Shown here piece after piece: positions 17,263-28,790 of a stretch of DNA of 64,000 nucleotides (position 1 is its first letter; each line of letters starts with the position of its first letter). Both the position numbers and the translations under genes were made by a program. The stretch covers positions 248,001 through 312,000 of the forward strand of contig NZ_CP132359.1 of assembly GCF_030758975.1 (NCBI RefSeq), given 5' to 3'. Below the pieces are notes generated by a model. It saw nothing but the letters and a program-made list of their open reading frames with translations. It was not told the origin of the DNA and made no database searches. Source of the stretch: Bosea beijingensis (GTDB lineage: Bacteria > Pseudomonadota > Alphaproteobacteria > Rhizobiales > Beijerinckiaceae).

Positions 17263-18516
17263 TCAGAACCCTCTCGCCTCCAACGCCTTCTCGTCATCCG
17301 CGATATAGTCGCGGATGATCGGGACGGCGCTCTTGTGCCGGCCGAGCAGGAGTTGGAACACCATGTCGCCGCCGATATCGAAGGAGATCGAGCAGGCGCA
17401 GAGATAGAATTCCCACATCCGCGCGAAGCGCTCGCCCATCATCGCGACGACCTCGTCGCGCTTGGCCATGAAGCGCTCGCGCCAGGCCTCCAGCGTCCAG
17501 TGATAGTGCCGGCGCCAGAACTCGCAGTCTGACGCCCAAAGGCCCGTCTGCTCCTGCGCCGCGAACACCTCCGACAGCGCTGGCGCATAGCCGCCCGGGA
17601 AGATGTACTTGTCGAAGAACGGCCCGGTGAAGCCAGGCGGGCCGACGCGGCCGATGCAGTGGACCAGCGCGATTCCGTCCGGCGTCAGCAGATCGCGGAT
17701 CCCTCCGAAATACTCGCCGTAATGCGCGACGCCGACATGCTCCATCATGCCGACCGAGACGACGCGGTCGAACGTGCCGCCGAGTTCGCGATAGTCCTTG
17801 TTGATGAAGGTCACGGCATCGCCGACGCCCGCCGCCTTGGCGCGCTTCTGCGCCGCCGCCATCTGGTCGGGCGAGACGTTGAGCCCGGTCACCTTCGCCC
17901 CGCTGGCCTTGGCGAGGTAGATCGCGAGCTCCCCCCAACCCGAGCCGATATCGAGCACGCTCATGCCCGGCTCGATCTTCAGCTTGGCGGCGAGGTGCCG
18001 GAGCTTGGCCTTCTGGGCGTTCTCCAATCCGACGTCCGGCGTATGCCAGTAGGCACAGGAATAGGTCATCGTCTCGTCGAGCCAGAGCCGATAGAAATCA
18101 GTCGGGATGTCGTAGTGATGCTTGACCTTCTTACCGGCGACGCCGAGCGGGTTGTGCATCCGCCAGCGCCGGATATTGAAACGGACCTTGCGGATCGCCT
18201 GCTGCAACGGATCCTTGCGCATCTCGCGACGCTGCAGCCAGAACAGCGTCAGCAGATCGTGGATCGTGCCCTCCTCGAAATCGATCCGCCCGTCCATGTA
18301 GCCTTCGGCCAAGGCGAGCTCGGGATTGAGGAAGAGCTCGCGCTCGATGCGGTTGTCATGGAAGCGCACGGTGACGGCCGGCGCCGTCTTGGTGACGCCG
18401 GCGAAAAGCAGCTCCGCCGGCCCGGAGCCGAAGACATGCCTCTTGCCGTCCGGCGTGATGACCGTCAGCCGTCCGTGGCGGATGAACCGCTTGAGCAATC
18501 GCGGCAGCAGCAGCAT
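17263..18516 (-). CDS. cfa: Cyclopropane-fatty-acyl-phospholipid synthase
   Basis: This 417-residue SAM-dependent enzyme adds a methylene bridge to unsaturated phospholipid acyl chains. After an N-terminal lipid-binding domain come HHYDIPTDFYRLWLD (133-147), YSCAYW (152-157), SAM motif I SVLDIGSGWGELA (186-198) and MMEHVGVAHYGEYFGGI, all standard for Cfa. The C-terminus ALEARGF and length fit the family. The start is the ATG at 18516, divergent from another methyltransferase gene 143 bp away. Confidence 0.93.
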   Translation of the reverse strand: MLLLPRLLKRFIRHGRLTVITPDGKRHVFGSGPAELLFAGVTKTAPAVTVRFHDNRIERELFLNPELALAEGYMDGRIDFEEGTIHDLLTLFWLQRREMRKDPLQQAIRKVRFNIRRWRMHNPLGVAGKKVKHHYDIPTDFYRLWLDETMTYSCAYWHTPDVGLENAQKAKLRHLAAKLKIEPGMSVLDIGSGWGELAIYLAKASGAKVTGLNVSPDQMAAAQKRAKAAGVGDAVTFINKDYRELGGTFDRVVSVGMMEHVGVAHYGEYFGGIRDLLTPDGIALVHCIGRVGPPGFTGPFFDKYIFPGGYAPALSEVFAAQEQTGLWASDCEFWRRHYHWTLEAWRERFMAKRDEVVAMMGERFARMWEFYLCACSISFDIGGDMVFQLLLGRHKSAVPIIRDYIADDEKALEARGF

Positions 18517-18659
18517 GGTCGCCCCTCGTCTTGTTTCGCCAACTAAAGCGGAAACGCTACGGCCTCGAAACCCCGGCGGTTGCAGAGCCAGCCGGCTTGT
18601 GCGTAGTCATCGGGAACAGGCGGCCGCCACCGGCCGCGCCCCGAGGATCGACCGAACAC

Positions 18660-19355
18660 ATGTCCTGGCGCGATTTCTGGAACGGCGAGCATTCGATCTA
18701 CGTCTCGCCGCGCCACAAGGCCCTGCATTATCGCGCCATCGCGACCGACCTGATCGGCCATATCCCCGCAAGCAACGCCGTCGTCCTCGACCATGGCTGC
18801 GGCGAGGCGCTCGACGCCGCCCGCGTCGCCGCGTCCTGCGGCAAGCTCTATCTCTGCGAAGCGGCGCCGAATGTCCGCGACAAGCTGCGCGCCCAGTTTG
18901 GCCGCAAGGAGAATATCGTCGTGGTCTCGCCGGAAGAGGTCGAGGCGCTGCCACCGGCCTCGTTCGACCTCGTGGTCGCCAACTCGCTGCTGCAATATCT
19001 CTCGCGCGACGAGTTGAAGGCGCTGCTGGAAATCTGGCGCGACCGCTTGAAGCCGGGCGGCGCGCTGATCCTCGCCGACGTGATCCCGCCCGATGTCAGT
19101 CCGTTGACCGATGCCTCGCAATTGCTCGCCTTCGCCTGGCGCGGCGGCTTCCTCACGGCGGCGCTCGGCGGCCTCGTCCTTACCGCCTTTTCGGACTATC
19201 GCAAGCTCAGGGCGCGATACGGCCTCTCGACCTATACCGCAGACGCAATCACCGCCCTGATCCGCGAAGCCGGCTTCGCCGATGTGCAGCGGCCGGCGAA
19301 TTTCGGCCACAACCCGCACCGCATGACCTTCAAGGCAACCAAGGCCGCAGCATAG
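18660..19355 (+). CDS. Class I SAM-dependent methyltransferase
   Basis: A 231-residue methyltransferase. Motif I is VVLDHGCGEALDAARVAA (41-58), followed by LYLCEAAPNVRDKLRAQF and FDLVVANSLLQYLSRDELKALL. LKPGGALILADVIPP is motif III. Homologues occur in Rhizobiales, but the acceptor molecule is unknown. The ATG at 18660 is chosen over an upstream frame start at 18531, since it leads directly into the conserved WRDFWNGEHSIYVS segment. It is divergent from cfa. A GCCGGA/TCCGGC hairpin at about 19374-19387 lies after the stop. Confidence 0.85.
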   Translation: MSWRDFWNGEHSIYVSPRHKALHYRAIATDLIGHIPASNAVVLDHGCGEALDAARVAASCGKLYLCEAAPNVRDKLRAQFGRKENIVVVSPEEVEALPPASFDLVVANSLLQYLSRDELKALLEIWRDRLKPGGALILADVIPPDVSPLTDASQLLAFAWRGGFLTAALGGLVLTAFSDYRKLRARYGLSTYTADAITALIREAGFADVQRPANFGHNPHRMTFKATKAAA

Positions 19356-19482
19356 ACGAAAGTAGAATTCGGGCCGGAAATCCGGCGATTTCACGCAAAC
19401 ATTCCCTTGCGGAAATTCGCCAAATGCCTTGATTTGACGCTCCAAATATGGCTTTGACCGCGGCTTGCCCCGCGAGATTTCC

Positions 19483-20280
19483 GTGCAGGACCAGTTCATC
19501 TGTCCCTATTGCGAAGCTCCGCTCAACAAGGGCGTGCTGTCTTGCCGTAGCTGCGGCCGGGACCTCACGCCTGTGCTGCCGCTGCTGCGCCGCCTCGATG
19601 CGCTGGAAGAGCGCCTCGCCGCCGCGGAGATGCGCGCGGAGGAGGATCGCGCCGCGCTCGATGCCGCTCGCATGGCCCAGCCGGTCATAGCCGCCACCTT
19701 CGCGCCCGCAGAAGCAGCTCAGGAACCGCCGCCGCCCAGCCTGGGGCTCGCGCGCCGGCGTTTCTGGGTGCTGCCCTTCGGCCTCGTGCTGCTGCTGCTC
19801 GCCTATTGCGCGGTGATCCTGTGGCTCGACCTGCCGCTGTGGACGCTGCGCCTCGCCTCGATCGCGATCCCGTTCTTCACCGGACTGATCTATTTCGGCA
19901 TCCGCCCGCGCCTGATCGCCTTCGATATCGGCGTCGCGATCGTCTTCGCGATTTTTTCCGTCGCGACCATGAACGCGTTGCTGGGTTGGCACGACAACAT
20001 ACCGCTCCTTCCGCAGGGGGCGGCTGCCTGGCGCGAGACATCGTTCTACGCGCTGAGCATCGGCGCTTCGATGTTCTCGGGGATGTTGCTGCGCGTGACG
20101 CAGGCTGCGCTCACCGCGCGTGGCCTCGTCTCGCTGCCGGAACTGCGGAAGGGCCTTCAGGCCGTCCACGGCAAGGTGCCGATGGAAACGCTGAAGACGA
20201 TCGAAACCACCATCCTGATGGCCGGCACCGCCATTTCGGCAATCGCCGGCCTCATCGCTGCAATCCTTGGAGTGAAATAG
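19483..20280 (+). CDS. Zinc-ribbon membrane protein of unknown function
   Basis: A 265-residue protein. The N-terminus has a rubredoxin-like zinc ribbon, CPYC (7-10) and CRSC (21-24). A short coiled coil (RRLDALEERLAAAEMRAEED) and a Pro-rich linker follow, then about five hydrophobic helices to the C-terminus (LPFGLVLLLLAYCAVILWL onwards). I prefer the GTG at 19483, with GAG upstream; a TTG at 19465 is the alternative. The next gene, for a secreted protein, starts 4 bp after its stop, so the two form an operon. Function is unknown. Confidence 0.7.
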   Translation: MQDQFICPYCEAPLNKGVLSCRSCGRDLTPVLPLLRRLDALEERLAAAEMRAEEDRAALDAARMAQPVIAATFAPAEAAQEPPPPSLGLARRRFWVLPFGLVLLLLAYCAVILWLDLPLWTLRLASIAIPFFTGLIYFGIRPRLIAFDIGVAIVFAIFSVATMNALLGWHDNIPLLPQGAAAWRETSFYALSIGASMFSGMLLRVTQAALTARGLVSLPELRKGLQAVHGKVPMETLKTIETTILMAGTAISAIAGLIAAILGVK

Positions 20281-20284
20281 GACG

Positions 20285-20755
20285 ATGATGAAGTCTGTGC
20301 TCGCTCGGCACATGCTGCCTGCCGTTCTCGCCACCGCCGCCATGCTGACGGCGGTGCAAGCCGCCGATCCGGTCCATCTCATCACCCGCGAGGAAGCCGG
20401 CCTGCCGGCCTCGGCCAAGATCCCGGCCAGCACGCGCAACCTGACGCGCGGCCCCGGCATCGACACGCTTCCGACCCCGGACAAGGGCGTCGACGGCAAG
20501 CCCTTCCGCCTCAACGTGCGCTTCCTGCCGGCGAACAGCGTGCCGATCGATCCGGCGACCGTACGCGTCTTCTACCGGCGCGATCCTCCGGTCGACATCA
20601 CCCAGCGGATCAAGCAGTACATCACGCCGAACGGCATCGACGCGCCTTCCGTCGTCGTGCCAAGCGGCAGCCATGTCATCGAGATCGAAGCGACCGACAA
20701 GGAAGGCCGCATCGGCCGCAGGCAGATCACGCTGACCGTCGCCCCGACATCCTAA
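20285..20755 (+). CDS. Secreted protein of unknown function (second gene of zinc-ribbon operon)
   Basis: A 156-residue protein with a Sec signal peptide (about residues 1-26, ending AVQAA). The mature part has Ser/Pro-rich strands, RLNVRFLPANSVPIDPATVRV and VVPSGSHVIEIEATDKEGR, suggesting a small beta-sandwich. There are no catalytic motifs. Tandem ATG codons at 20285 and 20288 are both possible. It starts 4 bp after the zinc-ribbon membrane gene, so it is presumably co-expressed and acts at the envelope with it. Confidence 0.7.
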   Translation: MMKSVLARHMLPAVLATAAMLTAVQAADPVHLITREEAGLPASAKIPASTRNLTRGPGIDTLPTPDKGVDGKPFRLNVRFLPANSVPIDPATVRVFYRRDPPVDITQRIKQYITPNGIDAPSVVVPSGSHVIEIEATDKEGRIGRRQITLTVAPTS

Positions 20756-20785
20756 GACCAAATGGGGCGGCGGTAGCGCAACGCG

Positions 20786-21190
20786 TCACCCCGCCCTGTC
20801 CGCGAAGCTGAAGAACTTGTGGCCGAGGAACGAGAACACCATCACCACGCCCGTGGTAACCAGTTGCATGGGCAGATACGGTAAGCCGGCCCGCACCACG
20901 AAGAGATGCATCAGGATGCCGGTGAGCACGAAGCCCCCGGCCGCGATCAGGGCGAAGCGCCAGCCGGCCTGGACATGGCTGCGAGTCGCATCAAAGGTCA
21001 TCCAGCGGTTCAGCGCATAGGAAACCAGCGCGCCGACGATGAAGCCGGCGAGCGTCGCCGGCACGGGGTCGATGCGGCCGAGTTCGACCAGCCCGATCAG
21101 CACGCCGTAATGCGCGACCGCGGTCAGCCCGCCGGCCAGGACATAGGCGGCGAGCTGGCGGAACTGACGCGGATAGCGGCGAAGCGGCAT
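20786..21190 (-). CDS. GtrA family membrane protein
   Basis: A 134-residue protein with four transmembrane helices. The GtrA/DPMS pattern is clear: RQLAAYVLAGGLTAVAHYGVLIGLV, then TLAGFIVGALVSYALNRWMTF with the conserved YxLNRxxTF, and a final FSFLGHKFFSF. GtrA proteins are thought to flip or aid transfer of polyprenol-linked sugars. The usual glycosyltransferase partner is not adjacent. The start is the ATG at 21190. Confidence 0.85.
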   Translation of the reverse strand: MPLRRYPRQFRQLAAYVLAGGLTAVAHYGVLIGLVELGRIDPVPATLAGFIVGALVSYALNRWMTFDATRSHVQAGWRFALIAAGGFVLTGILMHLFVVRAGLPYLPMQLVTTGVVMVFSFLGHKFFSFADRAG

Positions 21191-21230
21191 CCGCGCTTCC
21201 TAGAGGATGCCGCACGCGCACGGAAGCCCG

Positions 21231-21473
21231 TCAGCCCACGTCGTTGCCGGCGAGATCGATCGGCATGCCGCCGACGGGCATGTCGAGCCCCTGCTTCGGC
21301 GTATCGAGATGGTATTCGCGAATGCGCCCGTTCGCGGGGTCGCTGACGAAGGCGCTGCCGCCGATCACGGCGAGGCTCGGCGTCGGCGTCTTCGCGCCAT
21401 AGGCGCAGTCGAATGCCGGCATCGCCTCGAAGGCAGCCAGTTCCCTCCAGGCGGGCGCAATCTCGTAGAACGG
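21231..21473 (-). pseudogene. aztD: C-terminal remnant of a zinc metallochaperone AztD-like gene
   Basis: The minus-strand frame is open from just after a stop near 21474-21476 to the stop at 21231. It reads SPFYEIAPAWRELAAFEAM, then PAFDCAYGAKTPTPSLAVIG and GSAFVSDPANGRIREYHLDT. This matches, as I recall the family, the last 80 or so residues of AztD, a periplasmic zinc chaperone of about 400 residues that serves the AztABC importer. No N-terminal part, signal peptide or start exists; sequence upstream belongs to another gene. A decayed 3' end is the best explanation. The only internal ATG would give a 63-aa fragment. Confidence 0.6.
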
Positions 21474-21490
21474 CGATCAGCCTGTCGACC

Positions 21491-22558
21491 TCAGGCCCTG
21501 ACCTCGAACACCATGTTGAACGGTGTCTCGGTCGCCCTGCGGAAATGCTGGAAACCCGCATCCATCGCGACCTTGCGCAGGCGCATCTCGCCGGCCTGCG
21601 CGCCAAGGCCGAGCCCGACCTCCTGCGAGAGCGAGGCCGGCGTGCAGATCATCGTCGAGGCCCCGTAGAAGATCCGCCCGACCGGGTTGAGATTGTCCTT
21701 GAGGTGATCATGCGCGAAGGGCTCGACGATCATCCAGCTCCCGTCATCGGCCAGCGCGTCGCGCACATGCTTGCCGGCGCCGACCGGGTCGCCCATGTCG
21801 TGCAGGCAGTCGAACATGGTCACGAGGTCATATTTCCGCTCCGGGAAATCCTTGGCCGAGGCGCGCTCGAAGACGATGCGGTCGCCGACGCCGGCCTTCT
21901 CCGCCGCCTCACGCGCCCGCTCGATCGACGGCCCGTGATAGTCGAAGCCGTGGAAGCGGGATTGCGGATAGGCCTGCGCCATCAGGATGGTGGAGGAACC
22001 ATGCCCGCAGCCGACATCGGCGACGGTCGCGCCCTCCATCAGCTTGGCCTGGACGCCGTTGAGCGCCGGAATCCAGTCCGCCGTCAGATGCGCGTTATAG
22101 CCCGGCCGGAAGAAGCGCTCGGTCCCCCGGAACAGGCATTTGCTGTGCTCGTGCCAGCCAAGCCCCGAACCGTTGCGGAAGGCCTCCTCGACCTTCGGCG
22201 CGTCCATCCACATGGATTGCACGATCTCGAAGGCGCCGGCGAAGAAGGCCGGGCTGTCCTCCTCGGCGAAGGCCATGGCCTGCTCGGGCGAGAGGCTGAA
22301 GCTGTCACTGCCCTCGTCATAGTCGACATAGCCGGCCGAGGCCTGGCCCGCGAGCCACTCGCGCAGATAACGCTCCTTGAGCCCGGTCTTCTCCGCCAGT
22401 TGCAGGGAGGTGACGGGCTTGCCGTCGGCCATCGCCTTGTAGAGGCCGAGCTGGTCGCCCAGCACGATCAGGGCGCCGGTGACGGAGGCACCGACATCGC
22501 CGACGAGACGTCCAACCAGGGCATCGAGCTTCTCAGGGTCGGCAGCACGCATGGCCAT
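21491..22558 (-). CDS. SAM-dependent methyltransferase with N-terminal winged helix (Rv2258c-like)
   Basis: A 355-residue protein. Residues about 10-90 form a winged-helix dimerisation domain (GALIVLGDQLGLYKAMADGK, then LAEKTGLKERYLREWLAGQA). The catalytic domain has motif I VADVGCGHGSSTILMA (179-194), then HGFDYHGPSIERAREAA and YDLVTMFDCLHDMGDP. Relatives include Rv2258c-type O-methyltransferases; the acceptor is unknown. The ATG at 22558 is used, with another ATG two codons in. The gene's 3' end lies 15 bp from the aztD remnant. Confidence 0.87.
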   Translation of the reverse strand: MAMRAADPEKLDALVGRLVGDVGASVTGALIVLGDQLGLYKAMADGKPVTSLQLAEKTGLKERYLREWLAGQASAGYVDYDEGSDSFSLSPEQAMAFAEEDSPAFFAGAFEIVQSMWMDAPKVEEAFRNGSGLGWHEHSKCLFRGTERFFRPGYNAHLTADWIPALNGVQAKLMEGATVADVGCGHGSSTILMAQAYPQSRFHGFDYHGPSIERAREAAEKAGVGDRIVFERASAKDFPERKYDLVTMFDCLHDMGDPVGAGKHVRDALADDGSWMIVEPFAHDHLKDNLNPVGRIFYGASTMICTPASLSQEVGLGLGAQAGEMRLRKVAMDAGFQHFRRATETPFNMVFEVRA

Positions 22559-22649
22559 GCTCCTCGGGTTCGGGCGTGGCCGGTGCCGTGTCGCGATCCG
22601 GCTCGACGCCATCGCGGAAGAGATGACGCTAGACCCGTGCGGGAGCCTG

Positions 22650-23039
22650 TCAACGTGACGAAGTCTGACCCTGAACCTGTTCCGCGCCCGAAAGCCATTC
22701 CGGGCCGAGCCGCGGCAGGTTGGGATCGCGCCGCGCCGTCTCGATCACGCTGTCGATCAGCCCCGGAAAGCGCTGGTTCAATTCCTCGCGCCGAATGCTG
22801 AGATAGCGCGACGTGCCCTCCACCCGCATGCGGGTGATGCCGGCCTCGCGCAGTTTGGCGAAATGATAGGACAGCAGCGAAGGCGAGGCGAAGGCGGTGA
22901 AATGACTGCAGCGCGCCTTGTCGACCTCGTTGACGTCCGACAGCGCCACGAGGATGCCAAGCCGGATCGGATCGGCCAGCGCGCCGAACACGTCGGCGGG
23001 CGCGACATCCTCGATATCGGGGTGGAAAACCGGCTTCAT
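22650..23039 (-). CDS. ArsR family winged-helix repressor
   Basis: A 129-residue regulator. VFGALADPIRLGILVALSD (18-36) begins the winged helix, and CSHFTAFASPSLLSYHFAKLREAGI (44-68) is the recognition helix region. GTSRYLSIRREELNQRFPGL is the wing and dimerisation helix. The metal-binding ELCVC motif of classical ArsR is absent, so it is more like the non-metal ArsR/YczG group. The ATG at 23039 is used; an upstream TTG would run into the operator palindromes. It is divergent from an MFS exporter, its probable target. Confidence 0.87.
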   Translation of the reverse strand: MKPVFHPDIEDVAPADVFGALADPIRLGILVALSDVNEVDKARCSHFTAFASPSLLSYHFAKLREAGITRMRVEGTSRYLSIRREELNQRFPGLIDSVIETARRDPNLPRLGPEWLSGAEQVQGQTSSR

Positions 23040-23190
23040 GGCCTTCGAGATAGGCGATGCGGTCGCTCCTGACAATATTCAACATTCATTGAAATTACCC
23101 TTGCGGTAATTGTGGCACGGGTTTACTTCAACGATCATTGAATTTCGAACCCGGTTTTCGAAACAGCGATCATCCGCAAGGATCACTCCC
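23040..23190. promoter_or_regulatory. Divergent control region with palindromic operators
   Basis: The 151-bp gap between the arsR-like and MFS genes holds two copies of TTCAA-N6-TTGAA: TTCAACATTCATTGAA at 23078-23093 and TTCAACGATCATTGAA at 23127-23142, centres 49 bp apart. Between them is AATTACC-CTTGC-GGTAATT at 23093-23111. A further TTCGAA pair is at 23144-23149 and 23157-23162. The TTCAA sites share 14 of 16 bases and are probable binding sites for the ArsR-type protein, controlling both genes. The assignment is inferred from position and symmetry. Confidence 0.7.
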
Positions 23191-24405
23191 ATGGATACGC
23201 GCCTTCTCTCGCTCGCCGGCGGCGCCTTCGCCATCGGCACGGGCAGCCTGATCGTCACCGGCATCCTGCCCCATCTCGCCTCCGGCCTCGCCGTCTCCAT
23301 CGACACCGCCGGCCTGCTCATCTCGATCTTCGCTCTGGCCTACGCCATCGGCTCGCCGATCCTCTCGACCGTGCTCGGCGACGCCGATCGCAAGCTCGTC
23401 CTGGCCGGCGCGATCACCGTGTTCGGCCTCGCCAATCTCGGCGCCGCCTTCGCCAACGACTTCTGGGTGGTGATGGCCGCCCGCATCGTCATGGCGCTCT
23501 CGGCCGGCGTCTTCATGCCCGCCGCAAACGCGGTCGCCGTCGCGGTTTCCGCACCCGAGAGGCGCGGCCGCGCCATCGCGCTCGTCACCGGCGGCATGAC
23601 CGTCTCGCTGATTCTCGGCATTCCGATCGGCACGGCGGTCGTCGGCTTCGGCGGCTGGCATCTCGCCTTCCTGATCGTGGCACTGTTCAGCGCCCTCTCG
23701 CTCGTCGGCCTGCTGGTCAAGCTGCCGCCCGGCCTGCCGCGCGGCACCAACACCTTGCGCGAGCGGCTGCAGGTAGCGGCGCGCAGCGACGTGCTGCTGG
23801 CGCTCGCCACGACCATGCTGTGGACCACCGGCGCCTTCGTTCTCTACACCTATATCGCGCCCTTCCTGACCGATCATGCCGGCATCACCGGCCCCTGGCT
23901 CGCCGCGACGCTGGTCGTCTCCGGCCTTGGCTCGGCCATCGGCAACCAGCTCGGCGGCATCGCCAGCGACCGCTTCGGCCCCGAGCGCTCGCTCACCGTG
24001 GTGCTGTCGATCCTGGCTGCAGCGCTGCTCGCCGCCTCGCTGATCGCGGTCAACCTGCCCCCGGCTTTGGCGATCTGGCCGATTCCCGTCGTGCTCTTCG
24101 TCTGGAGCGCCGCAGGCTGGGCCGGCCATCCCGCGCAGATGTCACGCCTGGCCGCGATGGCGCCGGACGCGACCGTGGTCGCGCTCTCGCTCAACGCCTC
24201 CGCGCTCTATTTCGGCATCGCGGCCGGCGCCGCCTTGGGCCAGCAGGTAATGCGCCATGCCGGCACCTGGCCGCTCGGCTTCGTCGGCGCCGCCTGCGAG
24301 GTCGCGGCACTCGCCGTGCTCTTCGTCGCCATGCGGCGCAAGCGCCGGCAGCCCGGCACGCTGGAGATCGATCTTGTCGTCCCCGAGCCAAGACCTGTGC
24401 GTTGA
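23191..24405 (+). CDS. MFS efflux transporter (DHA1/AraJ-like)
   Basis: A 404-residue inner-membrane transporter with 12 hydrophobic helices. It fits the DHA1 drug:H+ antiporter group, with FALAYAIGSPILSTVLGDADR after TM2, and AIALVTGGMTVSLILGIPIG as the antiporter motif C-like segment. The start is the ATG at 23191, after AAGGATCACTCCC. It is probably repressed by the divergent ArsR-type protein through the palindromes in between. Substrate is unknown. Confidence 0.9.
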   Translation: MDTRLLSLAGGAFAIGTGSLIVTGILPHLASGLAVSIDTAGLLISIFALAYAIGSPILSTVLGDADRKLVLAGAITVFGLANLGAAFANDFWVVMAARIVMALSAGVFMPAANAVAVAVSAPERRGRAIALVTGGMTVSLILGIPIGTAVVGFGGWHLAFLIVALFSALSLVGLLVKLPPGLPRGTNTLRERLQVAARSDVLLALATTMLWTTGAFVLYTYIAPFLTDHAGITGPWLAATLVVSGLGSAIGNQLGGIASDRFGPERSLTVVLSILAAALLAASLIAVNLPPALAIWPIPVVLFVWSAAGWAGHPAQMSRLAAMAPDATVVALSLNASALYFGIAAGAALGQQVMRHAGTWPLGFVGAACEVAALAVLFVAMRRKRRQPGTLEIDLVVPEPRPVR

Positions 24406-24550
24406 GCGAAAGGGCAAGCGCTTTTAGCTTTCCCCCGCGGCCTTGGCCGTCTATAGCGAGCGCCTAGCATTCATTCAGACGCTCGCCCCGCCTCCGCTCG
24501 CACGATCGGACGCAAGCCTTGCGCGCGCCTGCCCAAGACCGGTCGAGATC

Positions 24551-27898
<3,348 letters not shown>

Positions 27899-28001
27899 TC
27901 GGCCGCACGTCGCGAAATCTAGAGATTGAGCGGAAGCGCGGGAACCGGCGGTCGATATGCCGCCGGTGGGCCGCGCTTTCGGAGCTTATGGGACGGAAGG
28001 T

Positions 28002-28478
28002 ATGGAAAAGGTTCCGATGACCGCGGGCGGCTTTGCCGCCCTGGAGGCCGAGCTGAAGGACCGTCAGCAGGTCCAGCGTCAGCGCATCATCACCGCGATC
28101 GCCGAGGCGCGCGCACTGGGTGACCTTTCCGAGAACGCGGAATATCACGCGGCCAAGGAAGCGCAGTCGCTGAACGAGGGCCGGATCATGGAACTCGAAT
28201 CGCTGATCGGCCGCGCCGACATCATTGACATCGCCAAGCTCGCCGGTGGCGACACGATCAAGTTCGGCGCCACCGTCAAGCTGATCGACGACGATACCGA
28301 GGAAGAGAAGAGCTACCAGATCGTCGGCGAGCCGGAATCGGACGTGAAGTCCGGCAAGGTCTCGATCGGCTCGCCGATCGCCCGCGCCCTGATCGGCAAG
28401 AAGGTCGGCGATTCTGTGCAGGTCAACACGCCGGGCGGCGGCAAGTCCTACGAAGTCGTCAGCGTCGTCTTCCGCTGA
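28002..28478 (+). CDS. greA: Transcription elongation factor GreA
   Basis: This 158-residue factor rescues backtracked RNA polymerase by stimulating transcript cleavage. The N-terminal coiled coil carries [16 protein letters not shown] (40-55), whose acidic tip residues Asp41 and Glu44 act at the polymerase active site. The C-terminal FKBP-like domain includes [22 protein letters not shown] and ends YEVVSVVFR. The ATG at 28002 is preceded by GGAAGGT. It lies about 100 bp after carB. Confidence 0.96.
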   Translation: MEKVPMTAGGFAALEAELKDRQQVQRQRIITAIAEARALGDLSENAEYHAAKEAQSLNEGRIMELESLIGRADIIDIAKLAGGDTIKFGATVKLIDDDTEEEKSYQIVGEPESDVKSGKVSIGSPIARALIGKKVGDSVQVNTPGGGKSYEVVSVVFR

Positions 28479-28790
28479 GACGACCCCGCGTATACCCGTC
28501 ATGCTCGCCCTCGTGGCGAGCATCCACGGCTTGAACACGGCTTGCGATCAGCGGAGACGTGGATGGTCGGGACAAGCCCGACCATGACGGCCGGTCGTCG
28601 CCGCCTTACCCCGCCAGCACGACCCGCATCGCCTTGATGATGCCGTCCATGTCAGCCCCGCCCCGATAGACCGGTTGTCCACACGGCTTGGCAACCATGC
28701 GCCGCGTATGATCGCGCCGAACCGCCGGCCATGGACTATCGCTGCTCCGTCCCTACATTGAGGGGACAGGCTTTTTTCGGAGATCCGGCC
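28479..28790. other. Intergenic region (312 bp) with REP-like element and a short coding-like tail
   Basis: The first part holds the palindromic element at 28496-28590. After it, minus-strand codons 28698-28606 read MVAKPCGQPVYRGGADMDGI and end IKAMRVVLAG plus a stop. This is a 30-codon frame with protein-like composition; the frame stays open upstream to about 28752 without another ATG. It looks like the end of a lost gene, but I cannot name it. The rest precedes the secreted-protein gene at 28791. Confidence 0.45.
28496..28590. repeat. Cruciform REP-like palindromic element
   Basis: Nested inverted repeats: outer arms CCGTCATG (28496-28503) and CATGACGG (28583-28590); middle arms CATCCACG (28521-28528) and CGTGGATG (28558-28565). 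Each side carries its own small hairpin (CTCGCC/GGCGAG and GTCGGG/CCCGAC). The design is a four-way-junction-like fold around a 29-nt centre. It shares the CCACG/CGTGG core and outer GTCAT ends with the element at 54066-54198. Confidence 0.8.
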
